A DNA stretch of 64,000 nt. It comes from Piscinibacter gummiphilus. Lineage in GTDB: Bacteria > Pseudomonadota > Gammaproteobacteria > Burkholderiales > Burkholderiaceae_C. Position numbers and translations under genes: made by a program. Positions 19,563 to 28,327 of this stretch are shown one piece after another; positions within the stretch are counted from its first letter, which is position 1; every line of letters starts with the position of its first letter. The notes under the pieces are model-generated. The model was given only the letters and a program-made list of their open reading frames with translations. It made no database searches and was not told where the DNA came from. The stretch lies in contig NZ_CP015118.1 in NCBI RefSeq assembly GCF_002116905.1, forward strand, positions 1,550,001 to 1,614,000. Direction: 5' to 3'.

Positions 19563-20354
19563 ATGCGCCAACTGCTCCCCCTCCTCTCCGTGCTCGCCGC
19601 CTTCGCCGTGCCTGTCGCGGCCTCCGCGCAGGACACCCTGCGCGTCGCCGCGTCCCCCGTGCCCCACGCCGAGATCCTCGAGTTCGTGAAGCCGAAGCTC
19701 AAGGCCCAGGGTGTGGACCTCGAGGTCAAGGTGTTCACCGACTACGTGCAGCCCAACATCGCCGTGGCCGACAAGCTCGTCGACGCGAACTTCTTCCAGC
19801 ACCAACCGTACCTCGATGCGTTCAACCGCGACCGCAAGACGAGCATCGTGGCCGTGCCCGATGGCCTGGTCCACGTCGAACCGTTCGGCGCCTACTCGAA
19901 GAAGATCCAGCGCGTGGCCGACCTGCCGGTAGGCGCCACCATCGCGATCCCGAACGACCCGTCCAACACGGGCCGTGCGCTCGTGCTGCTGCAGAAGCAG
20001 GGCCTGATCAAGCTGAAGGATCCGTCGAAGATCCTGTCGACCGCGCGCGACATCGCCGAGAACCCGAAGAAGCTCGTCTTCCGCGAACTGGAGGCCGCGC
20101 AGCTGCCGCGTGCACTGCCCGACGTCGACCTGGCGCTGATCAACACGAACTACGCGCTGGAGGCCAAGCTCGTGCCCACGCGCGACGCGCTGTTCATCGA
20201 GGGCGCCGACTCGCCGTACGCGAACCTGCTGGCCGCACGCAACGACAACGCGGCCAGCCCGGCGTTGAAGAAGCTGATCGCGGTGCTGCACACGCCGGAG
20301 GTGAAGAAGTTCATCGAGGAGAAGTACAAGGGCGCGGTCGTTCCCGCGTTCTGA
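19563..20354 (+). CDS. MetQ/NlpA-family substrate-binding protein, orphan
   Basis: Periplasmic binding protein of the D-methionine (MetQ) type, 263 residues. Family motifs are visible: PVPHAEIL, DYVQPNIAVADKLVDANFFQHQPYL and IPNDPSNTGRAL. The signal peptide ends ASA-QD and there is no lipobox cysteine, so it should be soluble, unlike classical MetQ lipoproteins. No metN or metI gene lies nearby, so the ABC partner must be encoded elsewhere. Confidence 0.9.
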   Translation: MRQLLPLLSVLAAFAVPVAASAQDTLRVAASPVPHAEILEFVKPKLKAQGVDLEVKVFTDYVQPNIAVADKLVDANFFQHQPYLDAFNRDRKTSIVAVPDGLVHVEPFGAYSKKIQRVADLPVGATIAIPNDPSNTGRALVLLQKQGLIKLKDPSKILSTARDIAENPKKLVFRELEAAQLPRALPDVDLALINTNYALEAKLVPTRDALFIEGADSPYANLLAARNDNAASPALKKLIAVLHTPEVKKFIEEKYKGAVVPAF

Positions 20355-20366
20355 CACGGGCGGCCG

Positions 20367-20395
20367 GGGGGCGGACGGGGTAAGCTCCCGCCCCC
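20367..20395. terminator. GC-rich hairpin after metQ-like gene
   Basis: GGGGGCGG (20367-20374) pairs with CCGCCCCC (20388-20395) around a 13-base loop, 13 bases after the stop codon. There is no clear T-run, so termination is uncertain; it could also affect the leader of the helicase gene that follows. Confidence 0.4.
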
Positions 20396-20418
20396 ATGTT
20401 CTTCCTTTACCCCTGGCG

Positions 20419-22440
20419 ATGAGCCTCGCCGACCTGCGCGCGGCGATCGACGCCGAACTCGCGGCCACGCCCGAGTTCTACGATTTCAAGGTGCTGCGTT
20501 CCGAACGGGACGGTGTGCTCTGGCGCGTGACGCTGGAGCCCGGCTACGTCTACGCGGAAGGCCAGCGGCCCGGCCAGGCGTCGGCCCAGGCCCTGCTCGA
20601 CGACAGCCTCGACGGTGCGTCCGCCTGGTGGGGGTCGCCCGCCCGCGGCGGCGCCAGCGTGCTCGCCGTGGTGCCCGAGGACGACCAGCTGGTGCTGCAG
20701 AACGCGAGCGGCCCGCCGCCGGGGCCCGACTTCCTCATCCGCCTGTACCCCACGCGGTTCCTGAACGCCGTGGCCGAGGCCTGGTGGGACACCGCGTGGG
20801 CCGAACGCGCCTGGGCGTGTCTCCCCGACCTGGCGGCGCCGCAAGCGGTGGCCGGTGGCCCGACGCTCACCGGCGCCCCGTTCCGCTGGCTGCGTCCCGC
20901 CCAGCGCGCGGCGCTGTCCCTCGTCGACCACGGCAGCGCGTTCCTGTGGGGCCCGCCCGGCACGGGCAAGACCACCACGCTGGGCGTGCTGCTGGCCGAA
21001 TACCTCGACACCCGGCCCGCGGCGCGGGTGCTGCTGCTGTCCACCACCAACCAGGCGGTGGACCTGGCCACCATCGCCGTCGACAAGGCGCTGGAGAAGG
21101 GCCGCCGCGAGCATTGCCGCGGCGCCGTGCGCCGCCTCGGCGCCCGCTTCCATGCGGCCGCCTATGCCGGCCGGGAGCACCTGATCCCCGGGGACGACGG
21201 CGGGGTCATCACACGGCTCGCCCGGGCCGAGGCCGCGCGGCCGTCGCCCCGTGACACGGCGGCGCTCAAGCTGTGGTCCGACCGGGTGGCCGCGCTGCGC
21301 GACGAGCTGCGCGCCGCGTCGCTGGCGGTGCTGCAGCAGTGCCGGCTGGCCAGCATGACGACCACGCGTGCCGCCTTCACGCTGAAGACGCTGCGGCAGC
21401 TCGCCCCCGACGGCGAACCGCCGTTCGACCTCGTGGTGTTCGACGAAGCGAGCCAGGTGAGCCTCGCGCATGCGCTCGTGCTGATGCCGCTCGGCCGGGC
21501 GTGCCTGTTCGCGGGCGACCCGTTGCAGCTGTCGCCGGTGCAGCGGTCCCCCGACCGCCTCGCGCGCCGCTGGCTCGGCCGCTCGGCGTTCGCCGAGAAG
21601 CCGGTGCGCGGGCCTTCGGTGGTGTTGCTCGACGAGCAGTCGCGCATGGCCGCGCCCATCAGCGACCTCGTGAGCGACCTGTTCTACGACGGCGCGCTGC
21701 GCGTGGCCACCGATGCGCTGGCATCGCCCGCGTGGACGGCGGCGCGCCGCCGCGCCTTCGCCGGCATCGATGCCGACACACCGGTGTCCGTGCAACGCAT
21801 GAAGCGCGACGGAGCCTGGTCGGCCACCGAACGCGGGCCGGTGCGGCGCGAGTCGGCGGACGCCATCGCCGACGCCGTGGCCACCGCGCTGGAGAGCGGC
21901 GAGTGGTCGCCCGACGAGGTGATCGTGCTCACGCCGTTCCGTGCGCAGCGGGCGCTGATCCGCCAGCGGCTGCGCGCGCGGGGCGTGCCCGAGTCGGTGA
22001 AGGTCAGCACCGTGCACCGCGCGCAGGGCAGCGAGGCGCCGGTCGTGCTGTTCGACCCGGCCGACGGCACCCAGCCCTTCCTGCAGACCGAGGAGGCACG
22101 TCGCCTCGTCAACGTGGCGCTCAGCCGCGCGCAGGCCAAGGTGGTGGTCTACCTGTCGGCGGGCGATGCCACGAACCCGCTGCTCGCGCCCATCGTGCAG
22201 CGGCTGCGGCTCGCCGGCGACACCCGGGAGGCCGTGCCGCTGCTCGATCTGGCGCGCGACGCCGGCTTCCCGGCGAACGCCGTGGGCCGACGCGTGGTGG
22301 CGGGTCGGCTCGTGGGCGAGGCGGACGCCGTGAGCCCGGATGGGCAGCAGCTCTGGGTCGTCAACGAACGGTCGGGCGCGCGCGTGGCGATCGACGTGGC
22401 GTTCTGGCGGGCGCGGGCGGTGGACCCGGCCGCGAGATAA
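20419..22440 (+). CDS. UPF1-like superfamily 1 helicase/AAA ATPase
   Basis: Predicted nucleic-acid-dependent ATPase of 673 residues. Walker A is GPPGTGKTT from residue 178, Walker B is VVFDEASQ, and later SF1 motifs follow (GDPLQLSPV, LDEQSRM, STVHRAQGSE, VNVALSRAQ), in the order seen in UPF1/SMUBP2 helicases. The N-terminal 170 residues match no domain I know, and there is no attached nuclease. It precedes the DAHP synthase gene by 41 bases. Confidence 0.9.
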   Translation: MSLADLRAAIDAELAATPEFYDFKVLRSERDGVLWRVTLEPGYVYAEGQRPGQASAQALLDDSLDGASAWWGSPARGGASVLAVVPEDDQLVLQNASGPPPGPDFLIRLYPTRFLNAVAEAWWDTAWAERAWACLPDLAAPQAVAGGPTLTGAPFRWLRPAQRAALSLVDHGSAFLWGPPGTGKTTTLGVLLAEYLDTRPAARVLLLSTTNQAVDLATIAVDKALEKGRREHCRGAVRRLGARFHAAAYAGREHLIPGDDGGVITRLARAEAARPSPRDTAALKLWSDRVAALRDELRAASLAVLQQCRLASMTTTRAAFTLKTLRQLAPDGEPPFDLVVFDEASQVSLAHALVLMPLGRACLFAGDPLQLSPVQRSPDRLARRWLGRSAFAEKPVRGPSVVLLDEQSRMAAPISDLVSDLFYDGALRVATDALASPAWTAARRRAFAGIDADTPVSVQRMKRDGAWSATERGPVRRESADAIADAVATALESGEWSPDEVIVLTPFRAQRALIRQRLRARGVPESVKVSTVHRAQGSEAPVVLFDPADGTQPFLQTEEARRLVNVALSRAQAKVVVYLSAGDATNPLLAPIVQRLRLAGDTREAVPLLDLARDAGFPANAVGRRVVAGRLVGEADAVSPDGQQLWVVNERSGARVAIDVAFWRARAVDPAAR

Positions 22441-22481
22441 TCCGCAGTCGCCCCGATCCCGGGGCCTTGCAGGACATCGCC

Positions 22482-23594
22482 ATGACCATCGGCCAGCATC
22501 CGCGGGTTGTCGAACCCAACGAGGAAACTCCCCAGGCCACCCGCCTCGACGACGTGCGGATCCGTGAGATCCGCCCGCTCATCTCCGCCGCACTGCTGCA
22601 GTACGACCTGCCGGCCGATGCCGCCACGCAGGCCTTCGTCGAACGCAGCCGCACCGCCATCGCCGACGTGCTGCACGGGCGCGACGACCGCCTGCTGGTC
22701 GTCGTGGGGCCGTGCTCCATCCACGACCGCGAGCAGGCGCTCGAATACGCAGACCGCCTACGCGCGTTCGCCGACCGCGTCGGCGAGGACCTGCTGCTCG
22801 TGATGCGCGTGTACTTCGAGAAGCCACGCACCACCGTCGGCTGGAAGGGCTACATCAACGACCCGCGGCTCGACGGCAGCTTCCGCATCAACGAGGGCCT
22901 GCGGCTCGCGCGCGAACTGCTGCTCGACATCGCCCGCAAGGGTCTGCCCAGCGCCACCGAGTTCCTCGACCTGCTGAGCCCGCAGTACATCGCGGACCTC
23001 GTCAGCTGGGGCGCCATCGGCGCGCGCACCACCGAAAGCCCGAGCCACCGCCAGCTGGCGTCCGGCCTGAGCTGCGTGGTGGGCTTCAAGAACGGCACCG
23101 ACGGCAGCATGCAGGTGGCCACCGACGCACTCGTCGCGTCCCGTTCACCGCATTCGTTCATGGGCATGACCAAGATGGGGCAGGCCGCCATCTTCGACAC
23201 CGCGGGCAACGAGGACGCCCACGTCATCCTGCGGGGCGGCTCGAAGGGACCGAACTACAGCGCGGCCGACGTCGACGCGGCGTGTGTGTCGCTGAAGAAG
23301 GCGGGTGTGATCGAACGTGTGATGATCGACTGCTCGCACGCCAACTCGGCGAAGCAGTACGCCCGGCAGATCGAGGTCGCGGACGACATCGCCGGACGCC
23401 TGGCCGCCGGCGAACGCCGCGTGATGGGCCTGATGATCGAGAGCCACCTCGAGGAAGGCCAGCAGGCGTTGAAGCCGGGCGTGCCGCTCGCGCGGGGTGT
23501 GTCCATCACCGACGGCTGCATCGGCTGGGCACAGACCGAACCGCTGCTGCTCCGCCTGGCCGAGGCCGTGCGCCAGCGCCGCCAGTCCACCTGA
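22482..23594 (+). CDS. aroG: 3-deoxy-7-phosphoheptulonate synthase (class I DAHP synthase)
   Basis: First enzyme of the shikimate pathway, condensing phosphoenolpyruvate and erythrose 4-phosphate. The 370-residue protein carries the class I (AroFGH) motifs VVGPCSIHD, RVYFEKPRTTVGWKG, GARTTESPSHR and the metal-ligand region MIDCSHANS. The ATG at 22482 fits the usual length; longer extensions run through the helicase gene in another frame. Which aromatic amino acid inhibits it cannot be judged. Confidence 0.95.
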   Translation: MTIGQHPRVVEPNEETPQATRLDDVRIREIRPLISAALLQYDLPADAATQAFVERSRTAIADVLHGRDDRLLVVVGPCSIHDREQALEYADRLRAFADRVGEDLLLVMRVYFEKPRTTVGWKGYINDPRLDGSFRINEGLRLARELLLDIARKGLPSATEFLDLLSPQYIADLVSWGAIGARTTESPSHRQLASGLSCVVGFKNGTDGSMQVATDALVASRSPHSFMGMTKMGQAAIFDTAGNEDAHVILRGGSKGPNYSAADVDAACVSLKKAGVIERVMIDCSHANSAKQYARQIEVADDIAGRLAAGERRVMGLMIESHLEEGQQALKPGVPLARGVSITDGCIGWAQTEPLLLRLAEAVRQRRQST

Positions 23595-23609
23595 CCTTCG
23601 GAGACTCCC

Positions 23610-24194
23610 TTGAAGTTCCAAATGGCGAAGAACTCGCTCTTCGCGATCCTGCTGCGTTCGCCGTGGTGGATCAGCCTCGTCGTCGCGGGGGCGTTCATGG
23701 CCGTGGGCCTGGGCCTGCTGCCGGACCCGTTCCGCATTCCCGTCGCACTGACGAGCCTGCCGTTCCTCGTGATCGCGGTCATCGCGCTGCGCCGCCAGTG
23801 GGATCGTCCCGGCGCGGCCCGCATCGAGCAGACGCGGCAGGCGGTGTCCGCGATGGCGTGGCCGGCGTTCTCGGCCCTGCTGGAGCAGTCGTTCGTGCGC
23901 GACGGCTACGCGGTGCAGCGCCGGCAGGCCGACGCGTACGACTTCGAACTGGAACGCCGCGGGCGCCGCATGCTGGTGAGCGCACGGCGCTGGAAGTCGG
24001 CGCGCACCGGGCTGGAAGCCCTGAAGGCACTGCACACCGCACGCGACCAGAACGAGGTCGAGGACGCGCTCTACATCGGCCTCGGGGTCCTCAGCGACAA
24101 CGCCGTGCCGTACGCCACCGAACAGCGCGTGTCGGTCTGGCAGGCGCCGGAACTCGCGTACGCGCTGCGCGGCCTGCCGCTCACAAAGTCCTGA
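23610..24194 (+). CDS. Small membrane protein with Mrr-like (PD-D/ExK-type) region
   Basis: The 194-residue protein has two N-terminal membrane spans (about residues 15-60) and a cytoplasmic part that resembles an Mrr-like restriction-endonuclease fold: WPAFSALLEQSFVRDGYAV, then DFELERRGRRMLVSARRWK. The last catalytic residues look degenerate (SARRWK in place of a clear QxK), so nuclease activity is doubtful. It follows aroG by 15 bases. Its 3' end overlaps the convergent etfA by 14 bases. Confidence 0.75.
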   Translation: MKFQMAKNSLFAILLRSPWWISLVVAGAFMAVGLGLLPDPFRIPVALTSLPFLVIAVIALRRQWDRPGAARIEQTRQAVSAMAWPAFSALLEQSFVRDGYAVQRRQADAYDFELERRGRRMLVSARRWKSARTGLEALKALHTARDQNEVEDALYIGLGVLSDNAVPYATEQRVSVWQAPELAYALRGLPLTKS

Positions 24195-25113
24195 CCAGTT
24201 CCGGCACCGCGGCGAACAGGTCGGCCTCCAGGCCGTAGTCGGCCACGCTGAAGATCGGCGCTTCGGGGTCCTTGTTGATCGCGACGATCACCTTGGAGTC
24301 CTTCATGCCGGCCAGGTGCTGGATGGCCCCGGAGATGCCGGCCGCGATGTAGAGCTGCGGCGCGACGATCTTGCCGGTCTGGCCCACCTGCCAGTCGTTC
24401 GGGGCATAGCCCGCGTCGACCGCGGCGCGGCTCGCGCCGAGTGCGGCGCCGAGCTTGTCGGCCAGCGGGGTCAGCACTTCGTTGAACTGGGTCGCGCTGC
24501 CGAGCGCTCGGCCACCGGACACGATGATCTTCGCGGCGGTCAGTTCGGGGCGGTCGTTCCTGGCGATCTCGCTGCCCACGAAGCTCGACTTGCCGCTGTC
24601 GGCCGTGGCCGTGGCGGCCTCGACGGCGGCGCTGCCACCCGTGGCGGCCGCGGCATCGAAGCCCGTCGAACGCACGGTGATCACCTTGACCTTGTCGCTG
24701 CTCTGCACGGTGGCGATGGCGTTGCCGGCGTAGATCAGGCGCTCGAACGTGTCGGGGCTCACCACCTTCGTGATGTCGCTCACCTGGCCGACGTCGAGCA
24801 GGGCCGCAACGCGCGGAGCGACGTTCTTGCCCGAGGCCGTGGCCGGGAAGACGATGTGGCTGTACGAACCGGCCAGCGCGATGACTTGCGCGGCGACGTT
24901 TTCGGCGAGGCCGTGCTCGAAGCCGGCGGCGTCGGCGTGGATCACCTTGGCCACGCCGGCGATCTGCGATGCGGCCTTGGCGGCGTCGGCGGCGTTCGAG
25001 CCGGCGACCAGGACGTGCACGTCACCACCCAGCTGGGCGGCGGCGGTCACGGTGTTCAGGGTGGCGCCCTTGATGGATTGGTTGTCGTGTTCGGCGATGA
25101 CGAGTGCGGTCAT
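24181..25113 (-). CDS. etfA: Electron transfer flavoprotein alpha subunit
   Basis: FAD-binding subunit of ETF, which takes electrons from acyl-CoA dehydrogenases. The 310-residue protein has the C-terminal FAD domain with VSGGRALGS, GQTGKIVAPQLYIAAGISGA and INKDPEAPIF. It lies 18 bases downstream of etfB. Its place next to an operon of three acyl-CoA dehydrogenases, and a shared operator upstream of etfB, suggest it serves that pathway. Confidence 0.97.
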   Translation of the reverse strand: MTALVIAEHDNQSIKGATLNTVTAAAQLGGDVHVLVAGSNAADAAKAASQIAGVAKVIHADAAGFEHGLAENVAAQVIALAGSYSHIVFPATASGKNVAPRVAALLDVGQVSDITKVVSPDTFERLIYAGNAIATVQSSDKVKVITVRSTGFDAAAATGGSAAVEAATATADSGKSSFVGSEIARNDRPELTAAKIIVSGGRALGSATQFNEVLTPLADKLGAALGASRAAVDAGYAPNDWQVGQTGKIVAPQLYIAAGISGAIQHLAGMKDSKVIVAINKDPEAPIFSVADYGLEADLFAAVPELVRTL

Positions 25114-25131
25114 GTTCTTGTGCTCCTGGGA

Positions 25132-25884
25132 TCAGAGGACCTTGGCGGTGTTCTTCAGCTTGTCGACCAGCGTGGCGACATCCGGCACCTTGATGCCAGC
25201 CGACCGCTTCGGCGGCTCGCTGACCTTCAGCGTCTTGATGCGCGGGGCCACGTCCACCCCCAGGTCGGACGGCTTCACCACTTCCAGCGGCTTCTTCTTC
25301 GCCTTCATGATGTTCGGCAGCGTCACGTAGCGCGGCTCGTTCAGGCGCAGGTCGGTCGTCACGACCGCCGGCAGCGTGAGCTTGAGCGTCTCCAGACCCC
25401 CGTCGACTTCACGCGTGACCGAGGCACCATCGGCAGCCAGTTCCACCTTGCTGGCGAACGTCGCCTGCGGCAGGCCCGCGAGCGCCGCCAGCATCTGGCC
25501 CGTCTGGTTGTTGTCGTCGTCGATGGCCTGCTTGCCCAGGATCACGAGCGACGGCTGTTCCTTGTCCACCAGCGCCTTGAGCAGCTTGGCCACGGCCAGC
25601 GGCTGCAGCTCGTCCGTGCTCTCGACCAGGATGGCGCGGTCGGCACCGATGGCCATCGCCGTGCGCAGGGTTTCCTGCGCTTGCGTGGGGCCGCACGAGA
25701 CGGCGATCACTTCCGTGACCACACCCTTCTCCTTCAGCCGCACCGCCTCTTCGACGGCGATCTCGTCGAACGGGTTCATGCTCATCTTCACGTTCAAGAG
25801 GTCCACCCCCGTGCCGTCGCTCTTCACGCGAACCTTCACGTTGTAGTCCACCACCCGTTTCACCGCGACCAGAACCTTCACCAC
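25132..25884 (-). CDS. etfB: Electron transfer flavoprotein beta subunit
   Basis: AMP-binding ETF subunit of 250 residues, with the family signatures VAVKRVVDYNVKVRVK at the N-terminus, NPFDEIAVEEA, and the ETF recognition-loop region LPQATFASKVEL. AGGAGG lies just upstream of the ATG. The start codon is 53 bases from the inverted repeat at 25937, and a CACACT hexamer at 25914-25909 (minus strand) sits where a -10 element would be for that site. Confidence 0.97.
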   Translation of the reverse strand: MVKVLVAVKRVVDYNVKVRVKSDGTGVDLLNVKMSMNPFDEIAVEEAVRLKEKGVVTEVIAVSCGPTQAQETLRTAMAIGADRAILVESTDELQPLAVAKLLKALVDKEQPSLVILGKQAIDDDNNQTGQMLAALAGLPQATFASKVELAADGASVTREVDGGLETLKLTLPAVVTTDLRLNEPRYVTLPNIMKAKKKPLEVVKPSDLGVDVAPRIKTLKVSEPPKRSAGIKVPDVATLVDKLKNTAKVL

Positions 25885-25936
25885 ACACCTCCTTGTTGCA
25901 TTGCATCAAGTGTGGGTGGGGCGCGGCTGTCCGGGG

Positions 25937-25954
25937 ATCGTCGTTTCTGACGAT
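25937..25954. promoter_or_regulatory. LuxR-regulon operator, site 1 (etfB / acyl-CoA dehydrogenase)
   Basis: ATCGTCGTTTCTGACGAT: perfect 6-bp arms ATCGTC/GACGAT around six bases. It differs from the copy at 35201 in 2 of 18 positions. Candidate -10 hexamers lie 22 bp from either end: GACACT at 25977-25982 (plus) and CACACT at 25914-25909 (minus). One site may therefore drive both etfBA and the acyl-CoA dehydrogenase operon. Function is inferred from the six-copy pattern. Confidence 0.7.
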
Positions 25955-26007
25955 TCACAAGGTGCGGGCGAGCACCGACACTGCCTCATCCCCAGAAGGT
26001 GAACTGC

Positions 26008-27192
26008 ATGGTGCTGAACGAGAAAGACGCGGCCTTCCGCGACGAGGTGAGGGCGTTCCTGGCCACGGGCCTGAGCGACGAACTGCGGGTGGCGGGCCGC
26101 CGCTGCTCCGGCATCTTCTCCGACTACCCCGAGGGCATCCGCTGGCTGCGCTGCCTCGCGCAGCGCGGGTGGAGCGTGCCGCACTGGCCCGTCGAACACG
26201 GCGGCACCGGCTGGACGCCGATGCAGCACTACCTGTTCGCCGCCGAACTCGCCGCGGCGGACGCACCGCCGCTCGCGCCCATGGGCACGCACATGGTGGG
26301 CCCGGTCATCATCGCGTTCGGCACGCCGGAGCAGCAGCAGCGCTGGCTGCCGGGCATCCGCTCCGGCGAGGACTACTGGGCCCAGGGCTACTCCGAACCG
26401 GGCGCCGGCTCCGACCTCGCGGGCCTGCAGTGCAAGGCGGTGCGCGACGGCGACGAGTACGTCATCAACGGCACGAAGATCTGGACCACGCACGCGCAGT
26501 ACGCGAACAAGATGTTCTGCCTGGTGCGCACCGCGAGCGGCGGCAAGCCGCAGCAGGGCATCAGTTTCCTGTGCTTCGACCTGCAGCGGCCGGGCATCAC
26601 GGTGCGGCCCATCATCAGCATCTCGGGCGACCACGAGCTGAACCAGGTGTTCTTCGACGATGTGCGCGTGCCTGCGTCGAGCCTGCTCGGCGACGAGAAC
26701 ACGGGCTGGACCATCGCCAAGTACCTGCTGCAGCACGAACGCGGCGGCGCCTGGGCGCCGAACCTGCGCGCGCGGCTCAAGCGCCTGCGCCTTGCGCTGG
26801 CCGAGGCCTTCGGGGACCGTCACGGCCCCGAGCGCCATGACCTCGCGATGAAACTCGCCGATGCGGAATGCCGCATCGACGCGGTGCAGGCCCTCGAGAT
26901 GAAGGCGCTGGAAGCCCATGCGCGTGGCGAGGCCCCCGGCATCCGCCCGTCGATCGGCAAGCTGCTGGGCACCGAGACGCGGCAGCGCCTGACCGAGATC
27001 GGCATCGAGATCGGCGGCCTGTATGCCACCGCGCGTGTGCCCATGGAGCTGTGCGAGAGCGACCCGCTCGGCGTGCCCGAGAGCGCCGCGTTCGGCATGA
27101 GCGCGTACCTGAACGACCGCGCCGCCTCCATCTACGCCGGCACGAACGAAGTGCAGCGCAACCTGATCGCCGCCCACCTGCTGGCCGGTTGA
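26008..27192 (+). CDS. Acyl-CoA dehydrogenase (larger subunit of an adjacent pair)
   Basis: FAD-dependent alpha,beta-dehydrogenation of an acyl-CoA; 394 residues. Flavin-binding signature GYSEPGAGSDLAGL is present. At the canonical C-terminal base position the motif reads YAGTNEVQRN (alanine for glutamate), but LQHERGG near residue 250 could supply a base as in isovaleryl-CoA dehydrogenase. ATG 26008 was chosen because AAGGTGA lies 5 bases upstream; GTG 25999 is inside that site. It probably pairs with the next gene as an alpha2beta2 enzyme. Confidence 0.93.
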   Translation: MVLNEKDAAFRDEVRAFLATGLSDELRVAGRRCSGIFSDYPEGIRWLRCLAQRGWSVPHWPVEHGGTGWTPMQHYLFAAELAAADAPPLAPMGTHMVGPVIIAFGTPEQQQRWLPGIRSGEDYWAQGYSEPGAGSDLAGLQCKAVRDGDEYVINGTKIWTTHAQYANKMFCLVRTASGGKPQQGISFLCFDLQRPGITVRPIISISGDHELNQVFFDDVRVPASSLLGDENTGWTIAKYLLQHERGGAWAPNLRARLKRLRLALAEAFGDRHGPERHDLAMKLADAECRIDAVQALEMKALEAHARGEAPGIRPSIGKLLGTETRQRLTEIGIEIGGLYATARVPMELCESDPLGVPESAAFGMSAYLNDRAASIYAGTNEVQRNLIAAHLLAG

Positions 27193-27205
27193 GGAACCCC
27201 ATCCC

Positions 27206-28327
27206 ATGACCTCCGGATTCGCTCTGAACGACACCCAGGCGATGCTGCGCGACAGCCTCGCGCGTTTCCTCAGCGAGCAGTACGACGTGGAGATCCGCGC
27301 CCGGACGCTCGCAGCCGCCGACCACCAGCCGCCGCTGTGGCGCGCCTTCGCGCACCAGCTGGGCCTGCTGGGCGCGGCGCTGCCCGAGTCCGTGGGCGGG
27401 CTCGGCGGCGGCCTCGTCGACCACCTCGTCATCATGGAAGTGCTGGGCGAACACCTCGCCGCCGAGCCCTACCTGTCCACCGGCGTGGTGGGGGGCGGGT
27501 TGCTGTCGCGCACGCCCGGGGCCACGGCGCAGCGGCTGCTCTCGCGCATCGTCGACGGCGACGCGGTGATCGCGCTGGCCGCCGGCGAGCCGCATTCCCG
27601 GCACGAACTCGACGACCTGCGTTCGACCGTCACGCGCGACGGCGACGGCTGGCGACTCGACGGCCGCAAGGCCGTGGTGCACTGCGCCCCGTGGGCCACC
27701 GACCTGCTGGCCGTGGCGCGCGACGACGCGGGTGGCCTCGCGCTGCTCGTGGTGCCGGTGGAGACCCTGGGCGTGCGCCGCCGCGACTACCGCACGCTCG
27801 ACGGCGGCCGCGCGAGCGAGGTGGTGTTCGACCACGTGAAGCTGCCGGCCGAGAGCCACCTCGGCGAGGCCGGCGCGCTGCTGGAGCAGGTGCTCGACGA
27901 GGCCACGCTGGCGGTGTGCGCCGAGGCGGGCGGCGTGCTGTCGCGCCTGGTCGCCGACACCGTCGCGTACGTGAAACAGCGCCGCCAGTTCGGCGTGCCC
28001 ATCGCGAGCTTCCAGGTGCTGCAGCATCGCCTGGCCGACATGTCCGTCGCGCTGGAGCAGGCCACGGCGATCACCGCGACGGCGGCCACCGCATTCCGCG
28101 GGTCGGCCGCCGCACGCGCGCGGGCCGTGTCGTCGGCCAAGGTCACCGTGGCGCGCGCCTGCCGCACCGTGGGCCAGGGCGCGGTGCAGCTGCACGGCGG
28201 CATGGGCATGACCGAGGAACTGGCGGTGGGCCACTACTTCCGCCGCGCCACGCAGATCGAGCTGCAGTTCGGATCCATCGACCACCACCTCCGCCGCATC
28301 GACCGCCTGTCGGCGCAGGCGGCATGA
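27206..28327 (+). CDS. Acyl-CoA dehydrogenase-like protein (smaller partner)
   Basis: The 373-residue protein has the acyl-CoA dehydrogenase fold with the C-terminal motif GQGAVQLHGGMGMTEEL, but the segment that normally reads YEGTSE is QFGSID, so the usual catalytic glutamate is absent. Adjacent large and small acyl-CoA dehydrogenase genes form alpha2beta2 enzymes in steroid side-chain degradation, and this pair fits that pattern. It starts 13 bases after the previous stop and overlaps the next gene by 4 bases (ATGA). Confidence 0.9.
   Translation: MTSGFALNDTQAMLRDSLARFLSEQYDVEIRARTLAAADHQPPLWRAFAHQLGLLGAALPESVGGLGGGLVDHLVIMEVLGEHLAAEPYLSTGVVGGGLLSRTPGATAQRLLSRIVDGDAVIALAAGEPHSRHELDDLRSTVTRDGDGWRLDGRKAVVHCAPWATDLLAVARDDAGGLALLVVPVETLGVRRRDYRTLDGGRASEVVFDHVKLPAESHLGEAGALLEQVLDEATLAVCAEAGGVLSRLVADTVAYVKQRRQFGVPIASFQVLQHRLADMSVALEQATAITATAATAFRGSAAARARAVSSAKVTVARACRTVGQGAVQLHGGMGMTEELAVGHYFRRATQIELQFGSIDHHLRRIDRLSAQAA

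Noticed and set aside
16321..19689. 1122-codon plus-strand frame opposite the MscS-type and CHAD genes
   Set aside because: Repetitive His, Arg and Gln composition from the reverse of GC-rich codons; the minus-strand genes have clear family motifs.
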